DNA of 64,000 nucleotides from Fibrobacter sp. (GTDB lineage Bacteria > Fibrobacterota > Fibrobacteria > Fibrobacterales > Fibrobacteraceae): NCBI GenBank assembly GCA_017503015.1, contig JAFVTX010000055.1, positions 1-64,000 of the forward strand, written 5' to 3'. The stretch's first letter is position 1, and every line of letters begins with the position of its first letter. Position numbers and translations under genes: made by a program. Shown piece after piece: positions 1 to 8,221 of the stretch. The notes under the pieces were generated by a model, which saw nothing but the letters and a program-made list of their open reading frames with translations, was not told where the DNA came from and ran no database searches.

Positions 1-302
1 ATCATGCCGATGCCACCGAAGATGCCTACGCCGAGGTAAGCAGCCCAGTTGCCCGGAGCAGCTTGAGACTTGTTCAAGATGTACATCATCAGGAGCATGC
101 CGTAAATCGTCTGCGCAATCGGCGCGCCCACGAAGATGAGCAGCGTAAACAGCGCGTTCTTACCCTTGAGATACGCCTTCTTCCAGGCCCCGATGGCCGC
201 CATGCCGGCAGTCCCGCAGCCCAGCGCAGAACCCACCGCGGCAAGGCCCAGGGCCGCCACCGCGCCGAGTTTCGCGAGCGTTAAAAGTTGAGCTTGATCC
301 AT
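1..302 (-). CDS. atpK: V-type ATP synthase subunit K, second copy (partial, runs off left edge)
   Basis: This is the start of a second proteolipid (rotor ring) gene directly downstream of another K gene. About 100 residues are visible and the 3' end lies outside the window. The first hairpin reads LAKLGAVAALGLAAVGSALG, then FVGAPIAQTIYGML, and a third helix begins at GVGIFGGIGM. It is clearly a paralogue of the 321-776 gene, but has Ala where that gene has Ser just before the conserved Gln (IAQT against ISQT). The ATG at 302-300 has GAGG 8-12 bases upstream. The spacing to the upstream K gene is 18 bp, so the two are probably co-transcribed. Subunit K is certain by family; whether both copies enter one ring is unknown. 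Confidence 0.9.
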   Translation of the reverse strand, partial: MDQAQLLTLAKLGAVAALGLAAVGSALGCGTAGMAAIGAWKKAYLKGKNALFTLLIFVGAPIAQTIYGMLLMMYILNKSQAAPGNWAAYLGVGIFGGIGM

Positions 303-320
303 ACGTGTTACCTCGCTGGA

Positions 321-776
321 TTAGAGCACCATCATGGAGAACACGAGAACGAACAGGGCCACGGTTTCCACGATACCGAGCACCATCAGGTAGTTCACCA
401 TGCCCTTGCCGGTTTCACCGAGGGCGTCGCAGGCCACGGCCGCGGACTTGCCCTGGTACCAGGCAGAAGCCATCATGCCAAGCCCGCCGAAGATACCGGC
501 ACCGAGGCAGCCGCCCCAGTTGGTAAAGCCGGATTCAGCAGCCTTGCTCAGGATGAAGTTCATGAGCAACATGCCGTAAATCGTCTGGGAAATCGGGGCA
601 CCCACGAACACCAGCAAGGTGAAGAGAGCGCTCTTGCCCTGGGCATAAGCCTTCTTCCACATGGTGATGGCGGACATACCAGCCGTTCCGCAACCAAGGG
701 CGGAGCCCATAGCCGCAATGCCAAGCGCAGCTGCAGCACCCATTTTAGCGAGAGTAACCATTGTATTCGGTTCCAT
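321..776 (-). CDS. atpK: V-type ATP synthase subunit K (proteolipid)
   Basis: A 151-residue membrane proteolipid of the double-hairpin (four-helix) V-type kind. It forms the ion-carrying rotor ring. Helices lie at about 7-30, 50-76, 88-110 and 126-150. The carboxylate that carries the ion is Glu137 in IVETVAL of helix 4. Helix 2 has Gln64 (ISQT) and helix 3 ends with Gln108 (YQGKSAA). By alignment by eye, Ser63, Gln64, Gln108 and Glu137 sit where the Na+ ligands Thr64, Gln65, Gln110 and Glu139 are in Enterococcus hirae NtpK, so Na+ coupling is possible; this is inference. The start ATG has GAGGAAAA upstream. It follows subunit I and precedes a second K gene. Confidence 0.95.
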   Translation of the reverse strand: MEPNTMVTLAKMGAAAALGIAAMGSALGCGTAGMSAITMWKKAYAQGKSALFTLLVFVGAPISQTIYGMLLMNFILSKAAESGFTNWGGCLGAGIFGGLGMMASAWYQGKSAAVACDALGETGKGMVNYLMVLGIVETVALFVLVFSMMVL

Positions 777-815
777 TGTTTTTTCCTCATTAAGTAGCGG
801 GAATCATCCCTTGGT

Positions 816-2744
816 TTAATTTTTCTGCTTGGCGAAGGGCGCGAACGCAAATCCGCTCCATTCCTGGCCAAGTCCATTTGAAAATTCGAGTGTATTCAGA
901 CGTACCGCGTGGACCGCGACGCCCATGACCGCAAGCGCGATGTTCAGGCCATGCACGAAGAGCAGCAAGAAGGCTGCACCGGCAATACCGACAGCGGAGC
1001 CGAACAGCGGCGAAAGCATGTCGTTGAACGCTTCGGCAATGGCCGCACCGGACATGCCCACAGCAAACAGACGGATGTAACTGATCACGTCGGTAAAGCT
1101 GTTCACCACGTCAAGCACGAGCATCGGGATGCTGATGAAGTCCTGCTTGAGCCTCTTGGGCGGCACCGTAAAGAGCACCAGAAGCACCGCTTCCACGATG
1201 AACATCGGGATGACGAACTTCGGCATGTCGATACCGAGCACCATCTGGCAGGCCAGGAAGAACATCACCCAGCAGCCGATGAGCCAGCCCACCTGCGCCA
1301 TGAACGTGGAGTCCTTGCGCTTGATGCGCACGCACACGTTCCAGATATGAGCGATACTCAGGTGGACCACGGCGATGCAGAAGCAGAACAGCTGGATATG
1401 TTGCATCTGGGAGGCACCCGCCGCCTTGGGCACGAAGCTTTCGGGCAGCAGCGTAATCGACTGGGCGAAGGCCTTGTAGGCTTCGAACTTCGCAGGGTCA
1501 GTCGGTGCGCTCGTGCGGATCCAGAGCATCGCGTTCTTCAGCGGTTCAGGCAACCAGCCGTAGTTGGTGATGTCCAGGTAATATGTCCACCCCGCAAGCG
1601 CCGGAGAAAGTCCAAGGAAGCTTGCGTTGATGACACCCCACACGATGGTGGCGATGCTCATGAGGTAGATAAAGTGGAAACCAGCAGGGTTCGCCTTCGG
1701 CATCTTTTTGCGGGCAAAAAGCGCCAAACCGAGGAAGAGCAACCCGTAAGCGGTATCCCCCACGATCATCGCAAAGAAGATGCTGAAGAAGCAAAGGAAC
1801 ACGCTCGACACATCCACTTCCTTGTACCCCGGCGAAATGCCGATGATGTCGTAAAGGAACTGCATGGGACGGCTGAGCTTGCTGTAGGTCAACAGCGTCG
1901 GGATATCGTCGCCGTCGGCTGGGTCATCCACCAGGAGGCCCCAGCCGTGCTCGCGGGCGGCCTTCTCGAGTTCGCCCACGCGCGGTGCGGGGCAGAAGCC
2001 CTGCACGGCGGCGACGTTCTTGTCGCCCACCATCGAGGCTTCGGCTTCGACCATGCGGTAGTCGTCACCCACTTCGAGGAGCTTGTCCTCGATAGATTCC
2101 CTGACGCCCGAAAGTTCACCCAGGCGTTTCTCGACGCGGGCAAGCGTTTCCTTGGCTTTCGCTTCCATTTCGCGGTATTCGGCAAGCGACTTCTGCGGCA
2201 TCGTGAGTTCGGTGAAGTTGCCCTTCACGGCGACAGGGGCTTCTCCCCTGCTCACGACAGCCACGTACTTGCCGTTTTCATCCTGGCCGAATTCCTCGAT
2301 GGAACCTTCGCCATCGAGTTCGAACGGGATTTTACCGTCATGGAGCTGGTACAGTTTGACATAGATACCCTTCGCCTGCAAGGCTGCAGCCGTTGCGGGG
2401 TTCAGGTTCTTGAACATGGAAAGTTTAGTGAGTTCCTCTTCGGCCTGTTCCTTGTCGATTTCCGCCTGCTTGCTTTCGGCAACCAGGTTCTGGATTTCTT
2501 CGATAAGGCTTGCGGCCGGAGCGGCTTCCTTCACGGGAGTCACACCCTTCGGGGCCTTCTCGGGCACCACTTCCAAGGCCTTCTGCACGCGGTTCATTTC
2601 GCCGCGGGCCTTGTTCAACTTGGCGCCTGCAGCCGCCTGCAAGGGCGTGAGGTGCAAAATTTCAAGCGTACGGAGCGCCTGGAGCGTTTCCTCAACTGCA
2701 CTTGCAACCGTCAGCACCGTCACTTTCTTCATAGGAGTAATCAT
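816..2744 (-). CDS. atpI: V-type ATP synthase subunit I (a-type membrane stator)
   Basis: A 642-residue protein of normal length for subunit I. The N-terminal half (about 1-300) is cytoplasmic and rich in charged coiled-coil segments. The C-terminal half has several hydrophobic helices from about residue 310 (VFLCFFSIFFAMIVGDTAYG) to 625. The segment SFTDVISYIRLFAVGMSG near residue 540 holds the conserved Arg that faces the K-ring carboxylate. It forms the ion half-channels with the K ring. The start ATG overlaps the stop of subunit D (ATGA) and has AAGGAGG 7 bases upstream, indicating translational coupling. Confidence is high from the membrane half; the cytoplasmic half diverges as usual for this family. 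Confidence 0.95.
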   Translation of the reverse strand: MITPMKKVTVLTVASAVEETLQALRTLEILHLTPLQAAAGAKLNKARGEMNRVQKALEVVPEKAPKGVTPVKEAAPAASLIEEIQNLVAESKQAEIDKEQAEEELTKLSMFKNLNPATAAALQAKGIYVKLYQLHDGKIPFELDGEGSIEEFGQDENGKYVAVVSRGEAPVAVKGNFTELTMPQKSLAEYREMEAKAKETLARVEKRLGELSGVRESIEDKLLEVGDDYRMVEAEASMVGDKNVAAVQGFCPAPRVGELEKAAREHGWGLLVDDPADGDDIPTLLTYSKLSRPMQFLYDIIGISPGYKEVDVSSVFLCFFSIFFAMIVGDTAYGLLFLGLALFARKKMPKANPAGFHFIYLMSIATIVWGVINASFLGLSPALAGWTYYLDITNYGWLPEPLKNAMLWIRTSAPTDPAKFEAYKAFAQSITLLPESFVPKAAGASQMQHIQLFCFCIAVVHLSIAHIWNVCVRIKRKDSTFMAQVGWLIGCWVMFFLACQMVLGIDMPKFVIPMFIVEAVLLVLFTVPPKRLKQDFISIPMLVLDVVNSFTDVISYIRLFAVGMSGAAIAEAFNDMLSPLFGSAVGIAGAAFLLLFVHGLNIALAVMGVAVHAVRLNTLEFSNGLGQEWSGFAFAPFAKQKN

Positions 2745-3373
2745 GCGGCGGCCTCCTTCGCGAGTGCATCCTGGGCAGCGGTACGGGCGGTGGCCTTACC
2801 CTTCGCAAGCTTGCTGCGGGCAACGCCGGACGTCTGCTGGTCGCCCAGGAAGATGTTGATGACGCGGATATTTTCCTTCGCTTCGGGAATCTTCACCTTT
2901 TCGAACAGGTTCACGCGCTGGCTCGTGGTACGCAGTTCCTTCGAGAGGAGCTCGTATTGCTTTTCGAGCACGCGGCGTTCCAGACGCAGCGAAATCAGGC
3001 CCTGAAGGCTTCTGATACCGTCGTCTAGCCACACGGGCGTGGTGAAGAAATCCGGAATGGCGATATTAAAGTCTACCCCGTCATATGTCGGAATCTTCAC
3101 GCCGGCGATGTTACCTTCGCCCTGGCGCACTTCCTTCACCGACAGGTACTTTGACCATTCGATGGGTTCGGCAAACAGCGAAATCCAAGAAGCCATGCTC
3201 TTGCGGAGCTTGTCCTCCTCTTCTCGCTTTGCCATCACCCTCTCCTGGAGCGTGCGCATTTCCATCTGCAGCTGCTGCTTTTTCAACAGCAACGTCGGCA
3301 GATAGCGCTGGAAGCGCTTCAATGCGTCGCGTTCCGCCTTGAGGGCGTTTTTAGTTAACTTGACCTTCGCCAT
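2741..3373 (-). CDS. atpD: V-type ATP synthase subunit D (central stalk)
   Basis: A 210-residue, mostly helical protein that fits subunit D, the rotor shaft inside the A3B3 head. The N-terminus KLTKNALKAERDALKRFQRY and the C-terminal helix that ends in a family-typical pattern around RVNLFEKVKIPEAKENIRVI support the call. An Ala/Lys-rich tail follows (about 190-210). The ATG lies one base after the stop of subunit B, whose last codons supply AAGGGG as the ribosome binding site. Its own stop overlaps the start of subunit I by 4 bp. No separate subunit F gene, the usual partner of D, is present in this operon. Confidence 0.93.
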   Translation of the reverse strand: MAKVKLTKNALKAERDALKRFQRYLPTLLLKKQQLQMEMRTLQERVMAKREEEDKLRKSMASWISLFAEPIEWSKYLSVKEVRQGEGNIAGVKIPTYDGVDFNIAIPDFFTTPVWLDDGIRSLQGLISLRLERRVLEKQYELLSKELRTTSQRVNLFEKVKIPEAKENIRVINIFLGDQQTSGVARSKLAKGKATARTAAQDALAKEAAA

Positions 3374-3374
3374 A

Positions 3375-4676
3375 TTACCCCTTCTTGGGCCAATATTCGT
3401 TGATCATCTTGGTCGGAATACCGGTTTCTTCAGGAGCGAAGCAGTCGGCAAGGATTTCCCAGCCAAGGTCCAAGGCACGTTCCAGCGGAATGTTCACGGA
3501 GAGGTCCATCATTTCCTTTTCGAAACGCTGGCCATACTTCAACAGTTTCTGGTCCCAGTTACTCATGTTGAAGCCCATGGACTGCTTTTCCAAAGTTTCC
3601 TTGTAGCTTGCGTACAGCTGAATCATGGTGTTCATGATGGTACGGTGGTCGCTACGGGTCTTACCGTTCACCTGCTGTTTCAAGCGGCTCAAAGAACCGA
3701 ACGGTTCGATACGGCCCTTACGCAGGTAGAACTGACCTTCGGTAATGTAACCGGTGTTGTCCGGAACCGGGTGGGTCACGTCGTCGCCCGGCATGGTCGT
3801 CACAGCAAGAATGGTGATAGAACCGGCGTCGGTAAAGTCCACAGCCTTTTCGTAACGGCTCGCCAACTGAGAGTAAAGGTCGCCAGGATAACCACGGTTC
3901 GACGGAATCTGTTCCATCGTAATGGCGATTTCCTTCATGGCGTCTGCAAAGTTCGTCATGTCGGTGAGGAGCACGAGCACGTTCTTGCCTTCGGTGGCGA
4001 ACTTTTCAGCCACAGCGAGGGATGCATCCGGCACGAGCAAGCATTCCACGATCGGGTCGGAGGCGGTGTGCATGAACATCACCGTACGGCTCAAGGCACC
4101 GTTCTTTTCGAGGAAGTCCTTCAGGTACAGGTAGTCATCGTGCTTCAGGCCCATGCCGCCGAGGATAATCACATCCACTTCGGCCTGCAAGGCAATGCGG
4201 GCCAAGAGTTCGTTGTAGGGTTCACCGGCGATAGAGAAAATCGGGAGCTTCTGCGAAACCACGAGCGTGTTGAACACGTCGATCATCGGGATACCCGTAC
4301 GCACCATCGTCTTCGGGATGATACGCTTGGCGGGGTTCACGGAAGGGCCGCCGATAGTAATGCGTTCGCCATCCACTTCGGGACCGTTGTCGCGGGGCTT
4401 GCCTGCACCGTTAAACACGCGGCCAAGCAAGGCTTCGCTGTACGGGACCTTCATCGGTTCGCCAAGGAAGCGCACTTCGGAGTCGGTGGAAATACCGCGG
4501 GCACCTGCGAACACCTGCAAGTCCACCATGTCGCCGTCAATACGGATCACGCGGGCAAGTGATGTTCCGAACGAACTTGTCACCTGGGCAAGTTCCTGGT
4601 TTGCTACACCTTCGGCGCGGAGCGTAATCACGGAACCGGCGATGCGTTCAATACGATGGTATGCCACATTATGCAT
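3375..4676 (-). CDS. atpB: V-type ATP synthase subunit B
   Basis: A 433-residue non-catalytic nucleotide-binding subunit of the A3B3 head. Landmarks are [11 protein letters not shown] near 85-95, [20 protein letters not shown] near 150, and a degraded P-loop, as expected of B subunits. [25 protein letters not shown] near 230-260 is the family signature region. The start ATG overlaps the end of subunit A by 8 bp and is preceded by AAGGAGG, so A and B are translationally coupled, as expected for subunits needed in equal numbers. Confidence 0.96.
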   Translation of the reverse strand: MHNVAYHRIERIAGSVITLRAEGVANQELAQVTSSFGTSLARVIRIDGDMVDLQVFAGARGISTDSEVRFLGEPMKVPYSEALLGRVFNGAGKPRDNGPEVDGERITIGGPSVNPAKRIIPKTMVRTGIPMIDVFNTLVVSQKLPIFSIAGEPYNELLARIALQAEVDVIILGGMGLKHDDYLYLKDFLEKNGALSRTVMFMHTASDPIVECLLVPDASLAVAEKFATEGKNVLVLLTDMTNFADAMKEIAITMEQIPSNRGYPGDLYSQLASRYEKAVDFTDAGSITILAVTTMPGDDVTHPVPDNTGYITEGQFYLRKGRIEPFGSLSRLKQQVNGKTRSDHRTIMNTMIQLYASYKETLEKQSMGFNMSNWDQKLLKYGQRFEKEMMDLSVNIPLERALDLGWEILADCFAPEETGIPTKMINEYWPKKG

Positions 4677-6426
4677 TAGCGGAAACCTCCTTCACGGAAG
4701 CAAAAATACTTTGTTCAAGGTCCTTGAATTCCTGGGAATCGAACTTGACACGGTTCCAGTCCTTCGTCGACTGAGTGAGCTTGAGGAAGAACGTACGGGC
4801 GACGTCCTTTTCGCTGAACTTCATCGGGGTCTTGAGGATGGTGTAAACCTTGTCGAACACGTACTTCTGGCGTTCGGCGGAGCAGGCGGCGTCGATTTCG
4901 TTATAGGCGTCCTGCTGCAGGTAAACGGAGTCCAGGTATTCGGACTTCAGATAAATCACGAAGTCGTCAATCGAGGTACCTTCTTCACCCACCACCTTCA
5001 TCATGTTGTTCACATCCACGCCGCTTGCGAGGATGTGACGGGCTTCGGCAACCTTCTTGCTGTCGATGATGCCTTCGTACTTGGACCAGGAATCCAGCGG
5101 GTGGATTGCCGGGAAGCGGCGCTGGTCGGAACGTTCACGGCTAAGGCCGAGGAATGCGCCCACCACCTTCAAGGTAGCCTGGGTCACCGGTTCTTCGAAG
5201 TTACCACCTGCAGGCGATACGGAACCGCAAATCGTCACGGAACCGGTAGAGCCGTCCTTGAGGCGAACCACGCCACCGCGTTCATAGAAGGCGGCAATCA
5301 CAGATTCGAGGTAAGCCGGGAAGGCTTCTTCGCCCGGAATTTCTTCCAGACGGCCGCTCATTTCACGCAGAGCCTGTGCCCAACGGGAAGTCGAGTCAGC
5401 CAACAGGAGCACGTTCAGGCCCATCTGGCGGTAGTATTCGGCGAGAGTCACGCCCGTATAGACGGAAGCTTCACGGGCAGCCACCGGCATCGAAGACGTG
5501 TTACAAATAATCAGCGTACGTTCCATGAGGGACTTGCCGGTACGCGGGTCAATCAGTTCAGGGAATTCGCGGAGGGTTTCCACCACTTCACCTGCACGTT
5601 CACCGCAAGCGGCCAAGATCACGATATCCACGTCGGCGTAGCGGCTCATGAGCTGCTGGAGCACCGTCTTGCCGGCACCGAAGGGGCCCGGCGTACAGAA
5701 CGTACCGCCCTGCATCACGGGGAAGAACGTATCGATAATGCGCTGCTGCATGGTGAGGGGCTTGCTCGGGCGCAGGCGTTCTTCGTAGGCCTTGATCGGC
5801 ATCTTCACCGGCCAGGTCTGCACCATGCTCACGTCCTGGGTTTCGCCCTTGTCGTTCTTGAGCTTTGCGACAACAGTTTCTACAGTGAATTCGCCAGCGG
5901 CAGAGACCGATTCCACAGTCCACTTGCCCAGCAGGCGGAACGGCACCATGATGCGGTGCGTGAACACGCCTTCGGGCACGGTGCCCAGCGTATCGCCCGC
6001 GACCACCACATCGCCCACCTTCGCGACCGGGGTAAACGCCCACTTCTTGTCGCGGGGGAGCGCCTTCAAGTACTTACCGCGCTGCAGGAAGAAGCCGCAT
6101 TCTTCGGCAAGCTTCGGGAGCGGGTTCTGCAGACCGTCAAAGACCTGGGTCAAGAGGCCGGGGCCAAGTTCTACGGACAAAAGTTCGCCGGTGAATTCCA
6201 CCTCGTCACCCGTCTTTAAGCCCGTGGTGTCTTCGAACACCTGGAGTTCGGCGTAGTCACCGCGGATACGGATGACTTCGCTCTTGAGGGGGATGACTTC
6301 GGACTTGCCGTCCTTGTTTTTCTGAGTAAGCTTGGCATACGCCACTTCGTTCTGGGACACGGCGCTTTCGAACTTGACGCGAATCAGGTTACCGTTGACG
6401 CCGATGATTTTTCCGATACTAGCCAT
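4669..6426 (-). CDS. atpA: V-type ATP synthase subunit A (catalytic)
   Basis: The catalytic subunit, 585 residues from the chosen ATG at 6426. It has the Walker A motif [11 protein letters not shown], the catalytic-Glu region [12 protein letters not shown], and [32 protein letters not shown] (split here for reading: ADSTSRW, then [15 protein letters not shown]), as well as the inserted non-homologous region before the P-loop typical of A subunits. An in-frame ATG seven codons upstream (6447) was not chosen because GGAGG lies between the two, 10 bases before 6426, and would be inside the longer version. It couples ATP hydrolysis or synthesis to rotor turning. Confidence 0.96.
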   Translation of the reverse strand: MASIGKIIGVNGNLIRVKFESAVSQNEVAYAKLTQKNKDGKSEVIPLKSEVIRIRGDYAELQVFEDTTGLKTGDEVEFTGELLSVELGPGLLTQVFDGLQNPLPKLAEECGFFLQRGKYLKALPRDKKWAFTPVAKVGDVVVAGDTLGTVPEGVFTHRIMVPFRLLGKWTVESVSAAGEFTVETVVAKLKNDKGETQDVSMVQTWPVKMPIKAYEERLRPSKPLTMQQRIIDTFFPVMQGGTFCTPGPFGAGKTVLQQLMSRYADVDIVILAACGERAGEVVETLREFPELIDPRTGKSLMERTLIICNTSSMPVAAREASVYTGVTLAEYYRQMGLNVLLLADSTSRWAQALREMSGRLEEIPGEEAFPAYLESVIAAFYERGGVVRLKDGSTGSVTICGSVSPAGGNFEEPVTQATLKVVGAFLGLSRERSDQRRFPAIHPLDSWSKYEGIIDSKKVAEARHILASGVDVNNMMKVVGEEGTSIDDFVIYLKSEYLDSVYLQQDAYNEIDAACSAERQKYVFDKVYTILKTPMKFSEKDVARTFFLKLTQSTKDWNRVKFDSQEFKDLEQSIFASVKEVSANA

Positions 6427-6443
6427 TGAAAATGGACCTCCGG

Positions 6444-7001
6444 TCATTCCTGTGCCGCCGCAGAGGCGTATGCAGGATCGTTTGCATTAATAACATTCAA
6501 CACGGCAGCGTCGCCCGCTTGTTCGGAGAGGCGCGCCCAACGTTCACAAATCTTCAGTTTGATCGCATAAGCGTAAACATGCTTGACGGTACCCTCGCCC
6601 ACTCCCGCGAGCGAGTCCACAAGCCAGAAACGGGCCTTGTCGATATCCTGCTCTTTTTCCATAGGATTCGACTTGGCAAACGCATCTTGAATCATCTTGG
6701 CAAAAGCGACATCGTAACCCGGGAAGGACTTTTCCGTAAAACGGATATCGGGCCCCCATGCGCTTGCACGGAGCCTGCCCGAAACGTTCTTCATCTGGAT
6801 TTCGTGGGCCTTGTAGGCGCGCACGAACTCGTCGTCGCACTCTTCGCATTCACCGTCATCCAGAAGCGCGTCCAGAGCCGCAAGTTCCGGCTCGGACAGC
6901 ACGCCGATGCAGCGGTGGCGAAAATCTTCCATACTGAGCGGGGCTGGATCGCCGAACTCAATCATCGGAAGAGATGCCATCAAGTAAGAAGGACTGCTCA
7001 T
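6444..7001 (-). CDS. DUF2764-like protein of V-ATPase operon
   Basis: A 185-residue soluble protein between subunits E and A. In the V-ATPase operons of Bacteroidota, Chlamydiae and spirochaetes, a poorly conserved DUF2764 protein sits at exactly this position, where other operons encode subunit C, F or G; that is known of the family. Here the protein begins SSPSYLMASLPMIEFGDP, which resembles DUF2764 N-termini, and is otherwise acidic and helical with no motif I recognise. It seems shorter than many family members. The ATG at 7001 was preferred over a TTG one codon upstream. A structural role linking rotor and K ring, replacing subunit C, is inference from position only. Confidence 0.7.
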   Translation of the reverse strand: MSSPSYLMASLPMIEFGDPAPLSMEDFRHRCIGVLSEPELAALDALLDDGECEECDDEFVRAYKAHEIQMKNVSGRLRASAWGPDIRFTEKSFPGYDVAFAKMIQDAFAKSNPMEKEQDIDKARFWLVDSLAGVGEGTVKHVYAYAIKLKICERWARLSEQAGDAAVLNVINANDPAYASAAAQE

Positions 7002-7013
7002 CAAGTACCCGCG

Positions 7014-7616
7014 TTACTTCGCCTGTGCGGCAGCGTTTACCACTCTGGCAAGTTGCGGACGGAGCAGGGCCGAAAGAGCGTCGGCCATTGCAGCTTCTGT
7101 AAATTCGTGGGTGACCTTGCCGCCATCGAGCTTGATGCGGAAGCCGAACTTGACACCCTTGTCGCTTTCGACCTTGACGCCGGCGGAAAGCTGCTTCTTG
7201 AACTCGCCCATCACGAAGGAGCTGAGCTTACGGGCATCGGCGTCGGAGAAATCCACCTCGATGTCGGAGGTATAGGACTTGGCTACCGTGAGGAGCATGC
7301 TCTTGACGGTGGATTCGTCCAGGGACTTCTCCACCTCGAGGTTCAACAGGTCCATAATCATCTTTTCGAGATTCTTGCCTACCGAAAGCAAAAGGTCGCG
7401 AGCGGACTGTTCAAGAGTGCGTTCGCTACGTTCCGTGAACGCTTCGGCGTCCTTGTCGGCCTTTTCCAGACGGGCGGACGCTTCGGCCTCGGCAGCCTTC
7501 ACGATATCGGCCGCCTTTTCCTTGGCCTTGGCAATGATAGCCGCCGCCTCGTTTTCTGCTTTATCGACAGCATCTTTCTGGATGCGTTCCATAAGGTATT
7601 GCAAGTCTTCTGCCAT
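7014..7616 (-). CDS. atpE: V-type ATP synthase subunit E (peripheral stalk)
   Basis: A 200-residue, strongly helical protein. The first half is a long charged coiled coil (about 5-110, rich in Ala, Glu and Lys, for example AAAIIAKAKEKAADIVKAAE), and the C-terminal half is globular, the plan of subunit E. It would form the peripheral stalk that holds the A3B3 head still. The start at 7616 has TTGGAG 8-13 bases upstream; an in-frame ATG four codons earlier lacks a ribosome binding site and would contain that sequence. It is the first gene of the operon, so the promoter and leader just upstream (7617-7720) control all eight genes. Confidence 0.9.
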   Translation of the reverse strand: MAEDLQYLMERIQKDAVDKAENEAAAIIAKAKEKAADIVKAAEAEASARLEKADKDAEAFTERSERTLEQSARDLLLSVGKNLEKMIMDLLNLEVEKSLDESTVKSMLLTVAKSYTSDIEVDFSDADARKLSSFVMGEFKKQLSAGVKVESDKGVKFGFRIKLDGGKVTHEFTEAAMADALSALLRPQLARVVNAAAQAK

Positions 7617-7643
7617 ATATATCTCCAATTACATATAAACGCT

Positions 7644-7669
7644 AAAAATGCCCCAAAAAAGGCATTTTT
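7644..7669 (-). terminator. Hairpin in the leader of the V-ATPase operon (possible attenuator)
   Basis: AAAAATGCC (7644-7652) pairs with GGCATTTTT (7661-7669) around an 8-base loop. On the minus strand the stem ends in a run of T and lies 27 bases before the start of atpE. It therefore looks like an intrinsic terminator placed between promoter and first gene. It could attenuate the operon or stop transcription coming from the plus strand; the sequence alone cannot separate these. Confidence 0.45.
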
Positions 7670-7685
7670 GGTCTTTGCTGTTAGG

Positions 7686-7716
7686 AATATACAAGTAAAT
7701 TTCGAAAAAAGTCCAA
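7686..7716 (-). promoter_or_regulatory. Candidate promoter of the V-ATPase operon
   Basis: On the minus strand, TATATT (7691-7686) could be the -10 box and TTGGAC (7716-7711) the -35 box, with a long 19-base spacer. It lies just upstream of the leader hairpin and in a zone of A-tracts (7701-7760) that would act like an UP element. The promoter rules of this phylum are poorly known, so this is a weak call. Confidence 0.3.
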
Positions 7717-7967
7717 AAAAATGGCAAAAAAAGCGAAAAAAAATTTTTTCCTGCAAAAAACGGGGAAAAAACAGGACAAAACGGCGATAAATTGCCGTAA
7801 AAGACCGTTTGTAAATCGCTTTTTACATTATTTGACGGGGGACGCCTCCCCCTCGGCCGAGCCGCGCTCGACCTACCCCCTCCCCTAGGGGTTTTACCCC
7901 TAAAACCCCTAAGCGACCGCTCGCTCGACATCTTGGGTGACGAATTCTCCGGTAACTCGCTCGCTCC

Positions 7968-8214
7968 CACCTAAAGGTGGCCATGTACACTAAGGCAACG
8001 AATTGCCATGGCAATTCTAGTCGCCAAGTGTCCAAAGGTCGCAACCGCCCCAGTTTAATAACTGGGGCTTTGTTGCTCACAGAAGCGACCGCTCGCTCAC
8101 ACCTAAAGGTGGCCATGTACACTAAGGCAACGAATTGCCATGGCAATTCTAGTTGCCAAATGTCCAAAGTTCGCAACCACGCCTCGTTAATACGAGGCGT
8201 TTATTACTCACAGA
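7968..8214 (+). repeat. Tandem 132-bp-period repeat with palindromes and covarying hairpin
   Basis: Two units start at 7968 and 8100. Each has, in order: CACCTAAAGGTG (small hairpin), a conserved 20-base piece, the perfect 18-bp palindrome GAATTGCCATGGCAATTC (8000-8017 and 8132-8149), a moderately conserved piece, then a 9-bp stem with loop TAAT, and finally TTTRTTRCTCACAGA or close to it. The stems are GCCCCAGTT/AACTGGGGC (8047-8068) in the first unit and ACGCCTCGT/ACGAGGCGT (8179-8200) in the second: different letters, same length, same loop, perfect pairing. The T-rich tail after each stem on the plus strand is terminator-like. The first 53 bases of the two units are identical. Function unknown. 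Confidence 0.85.
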
Positions 8215-8221
8215 TGGGGGC

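Larger units (their letters stand above)
7617..8221. other. 605-bp gene-free region: A-tracts, GC-rich inverted repeats, tandem structured repeat
   Basis: This is the largest gap without a gene. From left to right it holds the V-ATPase leader and A/T tracts (to about 7830); a C-rich stretch with an inverted repeat, AGGGGTTTT (7887-7895) and AAAACCCCT (7902-7910); the word AAGCGACCGCTCGCTC at 7911-7926 and again at 8083-8098; and two copies of a 115-bp structured unit (7968-8083, 8100-8214). A plus-strand open frame at 7977-8261 spans both units, but I do not think it codes, because changes between copies mostly alter the amino acid and keep RNA pairing instead. Confidence 0.7.

Noticed and set aside
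909-3005. A 698-codon plus-strand frame opposite V-ATPase subunits I and D
   Set aside because: It is antisense to two well-conserved genes and rich in His, Arg and Glu, as shadows of high-GC codons are. No family resemblance.
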